64,000 nt of DNA, from NCBI GenBank assembly GCA_035628505.1, contig DASPJR010000127.1, positions 1-64,000 of the forward strand. Reading direction: 5' to 3'. How positions within the stretch are numbered: position 1 is the stretch's first letter; each line of letters starts with the position of its first letter. This document shows positions 36,411 through 44,756 of the stretch, one piece after another. The notes under the pieces are model-generated. The model ran no database searches and was not told the DNA's origin. It worked only from the letters and a program-made list of their open reading frames with translations. The position numbers and the translations under genes are program-made. Source of the DNA: DASPJR01 sp035628505 (lineage in GTDB: Bacteria > Planctomycetota > SZUA-567 > H5-PLA8).

Positions 36411-36435
36411 TTGATATCTGGCGAGGAAGCGTTGT

Positions 36436-36996
36436 ATGCAAAGCACTGCCAAAAAGTGGACTGAAGCCGAGCTGATGGCTTTGCCGAAAGACGGCCACAA
36501 ATATGAGCTGGTGAACGGAGAGCTTGAAATGAGCCCAGCTGGAACGTTTGGGCACGGCGACGTCATCATGCATCTCTCGATCGTTTTGGGGAGTTGGGTG
36601 CGGAAAAACAAGCTGGGTGAGTTGTTCGATGGCCAGTCCGGCTTCTGGATGAAGTCGGGAAACCTGCGCTCTCCGGACATTTCATTCATCGGCCGTGAAC
36701 GCATCGGGCAACTCGACAAATCCCAAGGCTTCCTAAGCACTGCGCCAGAACTGGCCATCGAAGTCTTGTCTCCGAACGACACCAACAAGCTCATTGCCGA
36801 AAAAATGGAAGATTACTTTGCCAGCGGCTGCCGTTTGGCGTGGGTCGTCAATCCACTGAACAAAACCGTTGCGATTTACCATGCTCCGACGCCTGACCGC
36901 CTGCTTCGCGGCGACGACCGACTGGAGGGCGAAGACGTCGTGCCTGGATTTTCAATTGCCGTACACGAAATCTTCGAACCGCTGTACGCAGACTGA
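36436..36996 (+). CDS. Uma2-family PD-(D/E)XK protein
   Basis: 186 residues of the Uma2 (DUF820) family, putative restriction-endonuclease-fold proteins. The typical start WTEAELMALPKDGHKYELVNGEL is present (here WTEAELMALPKDG then HKYELVNGEL). The metal-binding core is LRSPDISFI (Asp near residue 81) and PELAIEVLSPND (Glu near 110), followed by KMEDYFASGCRLAWVV. Members are common in cyanobacteria and large-genome environmental bacteria. Their DNA target and role are not known, and nuclease activity is inferred from the fold. It has its own extended -10 promoter and is followed 29 bases later by the GH4 gene, with no evident link. Confidence 0.9.
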   Translation: MQSTAKKWTEAELMALPKDGHKYELVNGELEMSPAGTFGHGDVIMHLSIVLGSWVRKNKLGELFDGQSGFWMKSGNLRSPDISFIGRERIGQLDKSQGFLSTAPELAIEVLSPNDTNKLIAEKMEDYFASGCRLAWVVNPLNKTVAIYHAPTPDRLLRGDDRLEGEDVVPGFSIAVHEIFEPLYAD

Positions 36997-37025
36997 ATCG
37001 ATTCTCTCTCCCCTAGGAACAGGTA

Positions 37026-38372
37026 ATGCCTCACACCCAGCGCTCCACCGTTCAGCACGCGAAAAAATTCGTGTTCATCGGCGCCAGCTACAAGTTCAAT
37101 CATCGCGTCATCCGTGACTTTTTACTCACGAAACGCTTCGCGGGCTCCACGTTCACCATCGTGGACATCGACAAAACGCCGCTCAAGCTCGTCACCGATC
37201 TGACGACGCGCATGGTCAAGCAGTCGGGTCAGGACATCAAAATCGAAGGCACGATGGACATGGAGACGGCGCTTCACGGCGCTGACTTCGTCTTCCCGAC
37301 CTTCTCGATCGGCGGCGATTCGGCGTGGAAGCTGGATGCCGATATTGCCTACAAGTACGGCATGGTCTGCCCGATTGCCGATACCATTGGCCCTCCCGGC
37401 ATGATCCGCAGCCTGCGCGAAGTGCCGCTGGCCGTCGACATCGCGCAACAGTTGCACCGCTATTCGCCGCGCGGCCGCATCGTCAATTTCACAAATCCAA
37501 TGTCCGTGATCACGGCGGCCATGGCGCGCCACTCGCGCGTTCCTGGAATCATCGGGCTTTGCCACGCCATTGTAGGTGCGCGCGATTTCCTGGCGAAGCT
37601 CTACAAGGTCGAGCCGGCACGAATGGAAGTCGTCAGCGCGGGCGTAAACCATCTCACCTGGGTTCTGCAGGTGCTCATCGACGGCCACGACCATACCGAC
37701 AGCCTCGACAAAAAACTGGCGGCCGCAACCGATGCCCGTGGAAACGTTGCGGACTATGAAGTCCAGAATTTTGCGATCAGCCTGAGCATCTGGCGTCGCT
37801 ACGGTTTTCTGCCCATCGCCGGCGACGAGCATGTCGTCGAATTCTTCCCGCAGTTCACACGCCGCGACTCCCGTGAGGTGAAACATCTCAAGCTCAAGCC
37901 GTTTCCCGGCATGGGCAAGAAGCGCGAGAAGCTCAAAGCGATCCTGTCGGATTGGGCCTACAGCAAGCGGCCCGTAGCCGACATGGAAAAATGGTCAGGC
38001 GAGGACGCTCATTCGGTCGTGCTGGCGATGCTCGACGGCGATAATTCCCGCCATACGGTGAACATGCCACACGATGGCGCGCTGGGAACGGGAATTTCGC
38101 TCGGGGCGCTGGTTGAATGCGCCGCCAGCGTGGACAAGCGCGGCGCGCGCGGGCTGCACCTGGGCGACCTGCCGCCAGTAGTCAAAGGCTTGACGCAACG
38201 CTTGAACGTGGTTCACGACCTTACAGTCGAAGCCGCGCTCGAAGGCGATCGCAAGAAGGTGATCCAGGCGCTGCTGCTCGATCCGAGTGTCGTGGAGTTC
38301 GACCGCGTGCCGTTCATGGTCGATGAATACTTGAAAGCCTACAAGCAGTACCTGCCGCGTTTCTGGCAATAA
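37026..38372 (+). CDS. Family 4 glycoside hydrolase (NAD- and metal-dependent)
   Basis: 448 residues. GH4 enzymes hydrolyse alpha- or beta-glycosides by a redox elimination mechanism with bound NAD+ and a divalent metal. The Rossmann start is KKFVFIGASYKFNHRVIRDF. NFTNPMSVIT (Asn157), GLCHAIVG (Cys179, His180) and AGVNHLTW (Asn208, His209) are the substrate and metal sites. The CH pair is the form seen in alpha-glucosidase, alpha-galactosidase and alpha-glucuronidase members rather than the phospho-beta-glucosidases. No signal peptide is present, so the substrate must be imported; no transporter for it is nearby. AGGAACAGGTA precedes the ATG. The specific sugar cannot be settled from the sequence. 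Confidence 0.9.
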   Translation: MPHTQRSTVQHAKKFVFIGASYKFNHRVIRDFLLTKRFAGSTFTIVDIDKTPLKLVTDLTTRMVKQSGQDIKIEGTMDMETALHGADFVFPTFSIGGDSAWKLDADIAYKYGMVCPIADTIGPPGMIRSLREVPLAVDIAQQLHRYSPRGRIVNFTNPMSVITAAMARHSRVPGIIGLCHAIVGARDFLAKLYKVEPARMEVVSAGVNHLTWVLQVLIDGHDHTDSLDKKLAAATDARGNVADYEVQNFAISLSIWRRYGFLPIAGDEHVVEFFPQFTRRDSREVKHLKLKPFPGMGKKREKLKAILSDWAYSKRPVADMEKWSGEDAHSVVLAMLDGDNSRHTVNMPHDGALGTGISLGALVECAASVDKRGARGLHLGDLPPVVKGLTQRLNVVHDLTVEAALEGDRKKVIQALLLDPSVVEFDRVPFMVDEYLKAYKQYLPRFWQ

Positions 38373-38399
38373 CTGGCGGCAGGTGCCGAAAATTGCGGA

Positions 38400-39128
38400 T
38401 CAGAGAATCTCGCAGTATGCGACCATGTCGAGATTGATGATCTTGCGCGTCGCCGACGTTTCAACGATCACCCACGATCCGCCCACGCGCTCGCGCACCA
38501 GTCCGAGGATCAGCTCGCCGTCTGGAAAATGAAAGCTGTACCGGCGATTGGGATACAGCACGCGCAGAATATGCCCGCCGCGAGACAGTTCTTCATTGGG
38601 ACCAGCGAGCGGAATGTTGCCGCGGACGGCGTTCATCGAGCCGCTTGCTGACGCCGAAACTGCCTGCGCCGTCCCGCTCGACGACGCAGGAGGTGCTTCC
38701 GCAGCGGCAAGCCCTACCGGCGCTGCAACGCCTGAAGCCTGCGGCGCCGGAGACGCTGCCGGCGCTTCGGCGGCTGGTTTTGCGGGAGCAGCCGGAGCAT
38801 CTGCGCCAGGCTTGGTGTTCGGAGTCAGGCAGCTTTCGATCTGCAGCCAGCTTTTTGCGCCGAGCAAATTCAAGGTCTGCAGCACATGGCGCGAGGCCAG
38901 CACGCGCAACTGGCCTTTCTTTTCCGAGGCATCCTGCCCGGCGGAAATCAGGGCCTTGGCACCCGTTGGTGCAAGCCAGCGCACATTCGACATATCCACG
39001 ACCCGGTTGGCGGCGGCGGTGCTTTCTGCATATTTCTCCAGCGCCCGCGTAAATTCATCATCTGAAGACCGGTCGAGGCTGCCGGTAACAAACAGGACCC
39101 CGTTGATGATCTCGAACGTAGCAGCCAT
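38400..39128 (-). CDS. STAS domain joined by an Ala/Pro linker to a small C-terminal domain
   Basis: 242 residues. Residues about 3-100 are a STAS domain (INGVLFVTGSLDRSSDDEF, VVDMSNVRWLAPTGAKALI); the usual phosphorylatable Ser/Thr position after the VDMSNV strand holds Pro-Thr-Gly, so phosphorylation is possible at that Thr. Residues about 106-170 are a low-complexity Ala/Pro/Ser linker. The last 65 residues form a compact beta-rich unit (GGHILRVLYPNRRYSFHFPDGELILGLV, given here in part as RVLYPNRRYSFHF) that I do not recognise. There is no signal peptide. AAAGGAGCTCT precedes the ATG. It lies at the end of a run of minus-strand genes but 114 bases from its neighbour. Confidence 0.75.
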   Translation of the reverse strand: MAATFEIINGVLFVTGSLDRSSDDEFTRALEKYAESTAAANRVVDMSNVRWLAPTGAKALISAGQDASEKKGQLRVLASRHVLQTLNLLGAKSWLQIESCLTPNTKPGADAPAAPAKPAAEAPAASPAPQASGVAAPVGLAAAEAPPASSSGTAQAVSASASGSMNAVRGNIPLAGPNEELSRGGHILRVLYPNRRYSFHFPDGELILGLVRERVGGSWVIVETSATRKIINLDMVAYCEIL

Positions 39129-39242
39129 AGAGCTCCTTTATTCGTTCACTGCACGCTTGCGTCAGTAGCGACGAATACTTGTCGCTTCAAACCGGAGTTT
39201 CAAGACATGCATTTACACCAGTTCCCAATAAGAGCAACTCGC

Positions 39243-40124
39243 TTACGGCGGAAGCACCGGCATCTGAAACTGCGCTTCCAGATTATAGGCGGATTGTGAG
39301 CCCAGCCACTTATTGAAGATACGCGTCCAGGCGCCGCTGTTCCACAGCTCGGTCAGGAATTCGTCGACTTTTGCGCGAAACTGCGAATCGTTCTGCGGCA
39401 AACCAATCACGTAGGGCTCGGCTGAAAAGCCTTCGCCGGCGATGCGGAACTGTTCCTGGTCGGGTGCCGCCAGGCGCATCGCGCGCAGCTGCAGGCCGTC
39501 GCCGGTCACTGCATCGGCGGCACCATTATTGAGCTTCTCAAACGCCTCCCCCAGCGACTGCACTTCAACGATCTGCGCGTCGGGTGCGACGATCTTGATG
39601 TTCGCAATGCTCGTTGACTGCGCAACTGCGGCGACCTTTTTCCCGGCCAGATCGCGGTACGACTGAATCGGCGTCGCGGCTTTCACCAGCAGGCCCTGCT
39701 GGTCCTGGTAATAAGGGAGTGAAAAGTCGATCTCTTTTGCGCGGCTCCGCGTGGCCGTGAGGGTTGCAATCACGACATCCACATCGCCCTTCTTCAGGCG
39801 GGGAATACGGTCGGGTCCGGTCACCGTGACAAAGAGCGGTTCAACGCCAAGCGCCCGCGCGAGCCGGAAGCCGATATCGACGTCAAAACCCTGCGGGTTT
39901 CCTTCTTTGTCTTGAAAGCAGAACGGCGGAGCATCGCCCTTGATGCCGATGCGCAGGACCTTGGCAGCCTGTATCCGGCCCAGCGTGTCTCCGGAACGGG
40001 CGGTCCCGCCATGAGCGGGAGCATTATCCGGCTTCGGCGGCGTCGAGGATTGCTCCTTTCCGCAGCCGGAAAGCAGCGCCACGGCGAGTACCACTGCGCT
40101 CAGGAGGATGGAATCGACTTTCAT
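39243..40124 (-). CDS. Family 3 solute-binding lipoprotein (amino-acid ABC transporter)
   Basis: 293 residues. The lipobox LLSGC (Cys21) marks a lipoprotein. The body is SBP_bac_3: VLRIGIKGDAPPFCFQDKEGN with GFDVDIGFRLARALGV, then KKGDVDVVIATLTATRSRAKEIDFSLPYY (typical polar amino-acid binding signature, here split at TRSRAKEIDFS), AGKKVAAVAQSTS and a C-terminal WTRIFNKWLG. These proteins deliver polar amino acids such as glutamine or arginine to an ABC permease, but neither permease nor ATPase gene is adjacent, so it may serve a distant transporter or act as a sensor. AAAGGCTGCAC precedes the ATG. The gene is 30 bases from the SNase-like gene upstream. Confidence 0.92.
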   Translation of the reverse strand: MKVDSILLSAVVLAVALLSGCGKEQSSTPPKPDNAPAHGGTARSGDTLGRIQAAKVLRIGIKGDAPPFCFQDKEGNPQGFDVDIGFRLARALGVEPLFVTVTGPDRIPRLKKGDVDVVIATLTATRSRAKEIDFSLPYYQDQQGLLVKAATPIQSYRDLAGKKVAAVAQSTSIANIKIVAPDAQIVEVQSLGEAFEKLNNGAADAVTGDGLQLRAMRLAAPDQEQFRIAGEGFSAEPYVIGLPQNDSQFRAKVDEFLTELWNSGAWTRIFNKWLGSQSAYNLEAQFQMPVLPP

Positions 40125-40154
40125 GTGCAGCCTTTCACGAACGGGTGTTCAACT

Positions 40155-41216
40155 CTAGAGACTCTGGTACTTCTTGCACGAATACAGATTCATGGACATG
40201 TCTTCTGACAGCTTCTGCAGATCGCGGTTGTTGGGATCGGAATCGGAGATGGGAATAACGCGGTCAAGGTGCTCACTGAGCAGTTTCGCGGCTTTTTTCC
40301 AGTTCTCGTTCGCAGCGGCGTTGTTCGTCTTGGAAAGCTTGCGAGCCTCCGACATGTACGTCAATGCTTCCTCGTGTGCCTTGCGGGCTGCTTCGATCAC
40401 CTTCTGCGATCCGCCGCCCGACGCTGCGCTGCTCTTTTCGGACAGCGCTTTTGCGCGAGCCGGAAAGCTGAAGGGGCTGGGGATTTTTCCAGCACGCTCG
40501 GCCTCTTCCGGATTGCGGTATTCAATTTTGGCCGCAGTACGAATGCTCTTGGCGTAGCGGCTCGCCGGATAGTGGTATTCTTTGCTGCTCAAGTCCGCTA
40601 CCACGGCGCCGCTGTAATTATCGGGAGCGACGTCCTGAGTCGCGGCGGCCTGCGCGGAAGCTTCCGAGGGCGTAGGCGGAAGGAAGGTGACGGGAGGCGT
40701 GTCCTTGGGAGTGGTAACGTTTGCAGGCGGTGGAGGCTTTGGTGTGGGTGCGACGGCAACGTCACTGGATGCCCAGATCCCGGCCTTGCGCGTCATGGCG
40801 TCCAGCTGAGCCGTCTGCATGGCGCTGCCGAATTTTTTGCTGCGGCCGTCAGATACGGCGACGCCTTTCTTGACCATCTCGAGATTGACGTGCATGGTTC
40901 CTGCAAACAGCTGCGCCTGCGGCGGTACCGGCGAATCGGTGTTGCTGTCGGGCTCCAGCTCAAACTTCACGGATGTGCCGGGCTTGAGCGTTTCCTTCAG
41001 GTATTTCAGGCTGGCCTTTTCCGATTCCGCTCCTTTGAATTGAAGATTGGCGAGCTTGAGCTGCAGCGGAACGCCGCAGAAGCGGATGCGCACGGAATCG
41101 TGACCATCAACACTCAGCACGCTGTGTTGAAACGTGGTGCCGTCGGGCGCATCGGCACCGTGCAGCAGCGAAAAAAAACAAAAAAAGAGAGGGATCCAGC
41201 GCAAATCCAGACGCAT
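40155..41216 (-). CDS. Secreted SNase-like protein with degenerate Ada-like module
   Basis: 353 residues with a signal peptide (IPLFFCFFSLLHG, cut near ADAPDG). Residues 28-150 follow the thermonuclease (SNase) pattern: DGHDSVRIRFCGVPLQLK, ESEKASLKYLKETLKPGTSV, VNLEMVKKGVAVSD. The loop that should carry the catalytic arginine reads SPVPPQAQLFAG, so nuclease activity is unlikely. After a Pro/Thr linker, residues about 205-250 (SSKEYHYPASRYAKSI, then YRNPEEAERAGKIPSP) match the small zinc-binding module that often trails such domains, but the expected cysteines are Ala, Ser and Phe. A helical C-terminus follows. This looks like a binding protein derived from a nuclease. It is 30 bases upstream of the solute-binding gene. 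Confidence 0.7.
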   Translation of the reverse strand: MRLDLRWIPLFFCFFSLLHGADAPDGTTFQHSVLSVDGHDSVRIRFCGVPLQLKLANLQFKGAESEKASLKYLKETLKPGTSVKFELEPDSNTDSPVPPQAQLFAGTMHVNLEMVKKGVAVSDGRSKKFGSAMQTAQLDAMTRKAGIWASSDVAVAPTPKPPPPANVTTPKDTPPVTFLPPTPSEASAQAAATQDVAPDNYSGAVVADLSSKEYHYPASRYAKSIRTAAKIEYRNPEEAERAGKIPSPFSFPARAKALSEKSSAASGGGSQKVIEAARKAHEEALTYMSEARKLSKTNNAAANENWKKAAKLLSEHLDRVIPISDSDPNNRDLQKLSEDMSMNLYSCKKYQSL

Positions 41217-41331
41217 GAGGCGGCTCCAGCAAATACACCAGCTTGAGATGAATTCTGCGCCGCAGTCTTATCACGCCTGCGTAAAAAGGCAATGTACATG
41301 CAGGCTCATGCATGAGTTGGTGTGGGGCGTA

Positions 41332-41365
41332 CAAAAAAACTTCGGGCAAAGCCCGGAGTTTTTTT
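41332..41365. terminator. Bidirectional rho-independent terminator
   Basis: A run of A (41332-41339) is followed by cttcgggc-aaa-gcccggag, a near-perfect stem, and then a run of seven T. On the minus strand it lies about 80 bases past the stop of the gene at 41445-42041 and would end that transcript before the SNase-like gene. Confidence 0.8.
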
Positions 41366-41370
41366 GTGAC

Positions 41371-41410
41371 GCGAACTTTAGTTCGCGAAACCGTGCGAAC
41401 TAAAGTTCGC
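41371..41410. repeat. Paired GCGAACTTTAGTTCGC palindromes
   Basis: gcgaactttagttcgc (41371-41386) and its reverse complement (41395-41410) are separated by gaaaccgt. Each unit has near-perfect internal symmetry and the pair forms one long stem. The arrangement is that of a REP/BIME-like element. Confidence 0.65.
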
Positions 41411-41415
41411 ACCAC

Positions 41416-41449
41416 AATCTGAGTTGATCATCAATCTGAGTTGATCATC
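41416..41449. repeat. Exact 17-bp tandem duplication across a stop codon
   Basis: aatctgagttgatcatc is present twice in direct tandem (41416-41432, 41433-41449). The right-hand copy contains the stop codon (41445-41447) of the minus-strand gene that begins at 42041. Confidence 0.8.
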
Positions 41450-42041
41450 GCAGAGACGCGATTGACGGCACGCGATCGTAGCTCGCAGGATCGATGTTCA
41501 CTGAGATCCAGCCGGGAATGCGCGCCTTGTCGGCAGTCGCATCTTGAACGATCCACATTGCGCGCACGGGCACTTCGTCTTTATCGAGGTAGGCGGCCTG
41601 GCCGTCCAGCGTACCGAAGTCGTAGGCGCTCATCTGGCACGGGCTCGCGAAACCGGGCGTCGCTTCGGCCAGATGGCGCACGAGAATACCTTCATCGGTT
41701 TCGACAAACAGAAACGCATTTCCAGGCTGGTCGAGCTTGACCCAGAGCGTCTGCGGGAGCGTGCTGTTGAACTCCGCACCATCGAGTTTCAGGACCGGGA
41801 CACGTTCGGTGTTTTGGAAGCGCAATTCCGGCAGCGTCGACTTTTTCACGACTTCGGGGAGTTCGGCGGCGACTGACATCTCGCGCCAGCCAACACCGTT
41901 TCCGAGTGCATCGGCTTTTGAGATGAACGCACTAAATGCTGCGGCGCCCAGCACGACAATCAGGAGCCCTGCGAACAATTCACGAACGCGGCGAGCCCAG
42001 ATGCGCTGCGAACCGGAGACGACTCGAATCGTGTTTGCCAT
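41445..42041 (-). CDS. Hypothetical membrane-anchored protein
   Basis: 198 residues. One hydrophobic helix (about 20-42, LFAGLLIVVLGAAAFSAF) after an Arg-rich N-terminus suggests a signal anchor with the remaining 155 residues outside. The outer part (LPQTLWVKLDQPGNAFLFV, FGTLDGQAAYLDKDEVPV, GWISVNIDPASYDRVP) is beta-rich and has one Cys. I do not recognise the family. GAGGTGATCG precedes the ATG. It ends within a 17-bp tandem duplication and then a terminator, so it is transcriptionally separate from the SNase-like gene downstream. The ispD gene lies 207 bases upstream on the same strand. Confidence 0.65.
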   Translation of the reverse strand: MANTIRVVSGSQRIWARRVRELFAGLLIVVLGAAAFSAFISKADALGNGVGWREMSVAAELPEVVKKSTLPELRFQNTERVPVLKLDGAEFNSTLPQTLWVKLDQPGNAFLFVETDEGILVRHLAEATPGFASPCQMSAYDFGTLDGQAAYLDKDEVPVRAMWIVQDATADKARIPGWISVNIDPASYDRVPSIASLR

Positions 42042-42248
42042 CGATCACCTCATTTCACCCATTGCGCTGAACACATCGGGCGAAGAGGGATACAAACCGT
42101 GCGCCATCTGAGGGATGCCAGGCGTTATAGTTCAACAAGGTGTTTTCATAGGAGAACAAAAGGCATACAGAACTGTTCAGATTGACAAAAACCGCTTTGA
42201 AAACCGCGTATGAGAAATTACTTCTCAGCGGGGAGAACACGCATAATT

Positions 42249-42995
42249 TCAGACCATTTTCAGCTTTAAATATGCCTCGGCGATCAGCAGGTCTTCCGGA
42301 CGCGTAACCTTGAAATTTGTATCGCTTGATTCAACCAGCGCGACAGGCTGCCCGAAGAGTTCGCAGATCGACGCGTCATCGGTCACTTCCTGGTTCGGAC
42401 GCTCGCGCATCAGCCGTTCAAATATCGAGAGTATCAGCTGGCGCTTGAAAATCTGCGGCGTCTGCGCCAGCCAGAGCCCCGCCCGCGGCACCGTCTCCTG
42501 AATAGCAGGCAACATATCAGCACTGGCGCCAGCTTCACGCTTAACCGTATCCTTTACGCGGCAGGCGAGGATAGATGCCCCCACCCTGCGCGCGGCATCG
42601 CACGCTTGTAGCATCGTTTCGGGCTTCGGAAATGGCCGCGCAGCATCCTGAATCAGGATGAGTTCCGAGCGCGCGTCGGTTGCCTTCAAGCCATTGAAAA
42701 CAGAGTCCTGCCGTCGCGCGCCTCCGTCGGCAAAATCGAGGCGGATGCTCTTGGGCAGACGTGCCAGCCTTGCGGCGGCAGCCGCGCGACGCCGGTCTTC
42801 CGGTCGGGTGACCAGGACGATCTGCTGCAGACCGCTCACCTTTCCCAGCGCCGCAACCGTCCAGGTGAGAATGGGCTTTCCGCGCAGCTTCAAATACGGC
42901 TTGCGTACTTTGCCGCCCATGCGGGTGGACGATCCGGCAGCAACGATGATGGCGGAATGGCGCGGTGCTTCCACGAGATCGGACGGTTTTGGCAT
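42249..42995 (-). CDS. ispD: 2-C-methyl-D-erythritol 4-phosphate cytidylyltransferase
   Basis: 248 residues. IspD couples CTP to methylerythritol phosphate in the non-mevalonate isoprenoid pathway. The CTP-binding loop AIIVAAGSSTRMGGKVRKPYL (broken here after MGGK) carries Arg25 and Lys32. VTRPEDRRR, the family-typical DGGARRQDSVFNGL-like ADGGARRQDSVFNGL, and LIQDAARPF (Asp117, Arg120) with a C-terminal VTDDASICELFGQPVALVESSDTNFKVT segment (partly quoted as VTDDASICELFG) complete the fold. It starts 8 bases after hisH, with which it is probably co-transcribed although the pathways differ. IspF is not adjacent. Confidence 0.96.
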   Translation of the reverse strand: MPKPSDLVEAPRHSAIIVAAGSSTRMGGKVRKPYLKLRGKPILTWTVAALGKVSGLQQIVLVTRPEDRRRAAAAARLARLPKSIRLDFADGGARRQDSVFNGLKATDARSELILIQDAARPFPKPETMLQACDAARRVGASILACRVKDTVKREAGASADMLPAIQETVPRAGLWLAQTPQIFKRQLILSIFERLMRERPNQEVTDDASICELFGQPVALVESSDTNFKVTRPEDLLIAEAYLKLKMV

Positions 42996-43003
42996 GATAT
43001 GCG

Positions 43004-43630
43004 TCAGCTCTTTCCGAAGTTCTTAAGTATGCTCAATCCGATCGTCTGGCTCTTCTCGGGATGGAATTGAACGCCGGCGACATTGTCTTTTCCGGCGGCA
43101 GCACAGAAGCGCGCGCCGTAATCAGACCACGCCAGCACGTTATTGCTATCTGCCGGCAGCGCGTGATAGCTGTGAACGAAATAGACGTGACTGCCTTCAG
43201 CAAGCCCTTCAAAAAGGCGCGAGCGGTTGGCCGGAAACTGCAGCGCATTCCAGCCGATCTGCGGAATCTTCAGCGCATTCGCGCCGCTGAATACCGCGCC
43301 GCTGAAACGGACCACGCGGCCTTTCAGCAGGCCAAGCCCGCGTTCTTCAGGACTCTCTTCGCTGCCTTCAAACAGCATCTGCAGGCCGACGCAGATTCCC
43401 AGCAGCGGCTTGCCTTTGGCCACTTCCTTTAGAAGCGGCTCGACGAAGCCGCACGCGCGCAGGCCGGACATGCATTGCCCAAACGCGCCGACGCCCGGCA
43501 GCACGATCTTCTTAGCGCTGGCGAGCACCGCCGGATCCTGTGTGAGATGTGCGTCGAATCCCAGGTGCTGAAATGCCTTTTCGGCACTGCGCAGATTGCC
43601 AATGCCGTAGTCGATGATTGCAATGTCCAT
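43004..43630 (-). CDS. hisH: Imidazole glycerol phosphate synthase glutaminase subunit HisH
   Basis: 208 residues, class I glutamine amidotransferase. HisH releases ammonia from glutamine for HisF, which makes imidazole glycerol phosphate and AICAR in histidine biosynthesis. The nucleophile is in LLGICVGLQMLFEGS (Cys80) and the His/Glu pair in AGVQFHPEKSQ (His190, Glu192). The start IDYGIGNLRSAEKAF and the HSYHALP strand are typical. hisF and hisA are not next to it. The ATG is AT-flanked with no clear ribosome site. ispD follows after 8 bases. Upstream lies a cluster of GAAG-type repeats. Confidence 0.96.
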   Translation of the reverse strand: MDIAIIDYGIGNLRSAEKAFQHLGFDAHLTQDPAVLASAKKIVLPGVGAFGQCMSGLRACGFVEPLLKEVAKGKPLLGICVGLQMLFEGSEESPEERGLGLLKGRVVRFSGAVFSGANALKIPQIGWNALQFPANRSRLFEGLAEGSHVYFVHSYHALPADSNNVLAWSDYGARFCAAAGKDNVAGVQFHPEKSQTIGLSILKNFGKS

Positions 43631-43642
43631 TTATGTTGTTTT

Positions 43643-43732
43643 AGCAGAGCGCCGAGAAGCCGCAACACCACGAAGTCGCGGGGCTTTTTTGTACCACGAA
43701 GAACACGAAGAGCACGAAGATCAAGTTTGTGA
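43643..43732 (+). repeat. CACGAAG-type tandem repeat
   Basis: Iterated (a)ccacgaag, aacacgaag and agcacgaag units lie at 43691-43725, with a looser copy at 43665-43680. They lie in the spacer between the divergent hisH and prenyltransferase genes and are the clearest + sense member of the dispersed family. Confidence 0.65.
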
Positions 43733-43747
43733 TAATCTGAAGCGCGC

Positions 43748-44692
43748 ATGAGTTTCCTTACGTTACTACGCGATGACGTCCGCAGCGGTCTTGATCGCAC
43801 GCCGCAGGAGTACCGCGACAAACATGCCGCATGGATCAAAGCGCAGCAGCAGCCCGACGGCGGTTTCGGCAACCGGCGCTCAAAGTCAGATCTGTATTAC
43901 ACGGCGTTTGCGCTGCGCAGCCTTTCTGCCCTTAATGCGCTCACGCCGGAGATTGCCAGATCAGCCGTCTGCTTTCTAAAAGCGTTGATGACTCAGCCGG
44001 AAGCGCTTCGCACCAGGCAGCCCAGCGGCTGCTTCAGCGACGCGGTCATGGCGGCGTCCTGGTGGGATTGCCTTGGGCTTTGCGAAGAAGTCGCCGGGCC
44101 TCAGCTTGAGCAAAATGAATCGCAATCAGCCCGGAACACCACGCGCGCGCGGCTCAGCGCGTTGCGCCGCTCCGACGGCGGCTATGGCAAGACGGACGTG
44201 GACGGCTGCGGCAGCCTCTATCACACCTTTCTGGCTGCCTGTGCGTACCTGCGCATGGGCGAAGAACTTCCCGAGCCTTCGCGGGCACTGGATTTCGTGC
44301 GCAGCATTACTCTGCCTGAGGGCGGGTTTCTCGAAAACAAATACAGCAAGCGGCCCGGCACAAATGGCTGCGCGGCGGGCGTGGTGCTCAGCAGTGTTCT
44401 TGGTGATGCCGACAATCTCGAACGCCACGCCCGCTTCGTAGCCGGCATGCACAGCGCAGAAGGTGGCTTCTATGCCACGCCCGCAGCGCCGATCGCTGAT
44501 CTGCTCTCCACGTACACGGCACTGTTTACGCTGAAGATTCTCGAGCGCAGCCAGCAGCGGCTGACCTCGCGTGCTCTGGCTTATGCGCGCACGCTCGAAG
44601 CGGATTCCGGCGGCTACACTGGATTCGCGCTCGAGACGATAGTCGATTGCGAGTACACGTTCTACGGGCTTGGCGTCGAGAGCCTCGCGTAA
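43748..44692 (+). CDS. Prenyltransferase/squalene-oxidase-repeat protein
   Basis: 314 residues, an alpha/alpha barrel of the protein-prenyltransferase beta-subunit and terpene-cyclase class. Repeats are marked by Gly-Gly phrases: QQQPDGGFG, LRRSDGGYG, LPEGGFLENK, HSAEGGFYA and DSGGYTG, one per helical pair. The region DLYYTAFALRSLSAL resembles the first barrel helices of Rab/geranylgeranyl transferase beta subunits. Histidine and Asp/Cys zinc ligands of the eukaryotic enzymes can only be partly matched (CGSLYHTFLAACAYL, NGCAAGVVLSSVLG). No signal peptide. Bacterial members are of unknown substrate; a lone gene here gives no hint. The ATG has weak upstream AAG. Confidence 0.82.
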   Translation: MSFLTLLRDDVRSGLDRTPQEYRDKHAAWIKAQQQPDGGFGNRRSKSDLYYTAFALRSLSALNALTPEIARSAVCFLKALMTQPEALRTRQPSGCFSDAVMAASWWDCLGLCEEVAGPQLEQNESQSARNTTRARLSALRRSDGGYGKTDVDGCGSLYHTFLAACAYLRMGEELPEPSRALDFVRSITLPEGGFLENKYSKRPGTNGCAAGVVLSSVLGDADNLERHARFVAGMHSAEGGFYATPAAPIADLLSTYTALFTLKILERSQQRLTSRALAYARTLEADSGGYTGFALETIVDCEYTFYGLGVESLA

Positions 44693-44702
44693 ACTACGAA
44701 AG

Positions 44703-44732
44703 CTCACACAAAGACTCTAAGACGCTGAGACG
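44703..44732 (+). repeat. CACAAAGACTCTAAGACGCTGAGACG-type repeat
   Basis: A degenerate set of about 8-10-base units (cacaaagact, ctaagacg, ctgagacg) lies between the convergent prenyltransferase and PQQ genes. It matches the dispersed family in style but is the most diverged copy. Confidence 0.4.
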
Positions 44733-44756
44733 TTAGCTCCTGGCTGCTTGCTGTTA

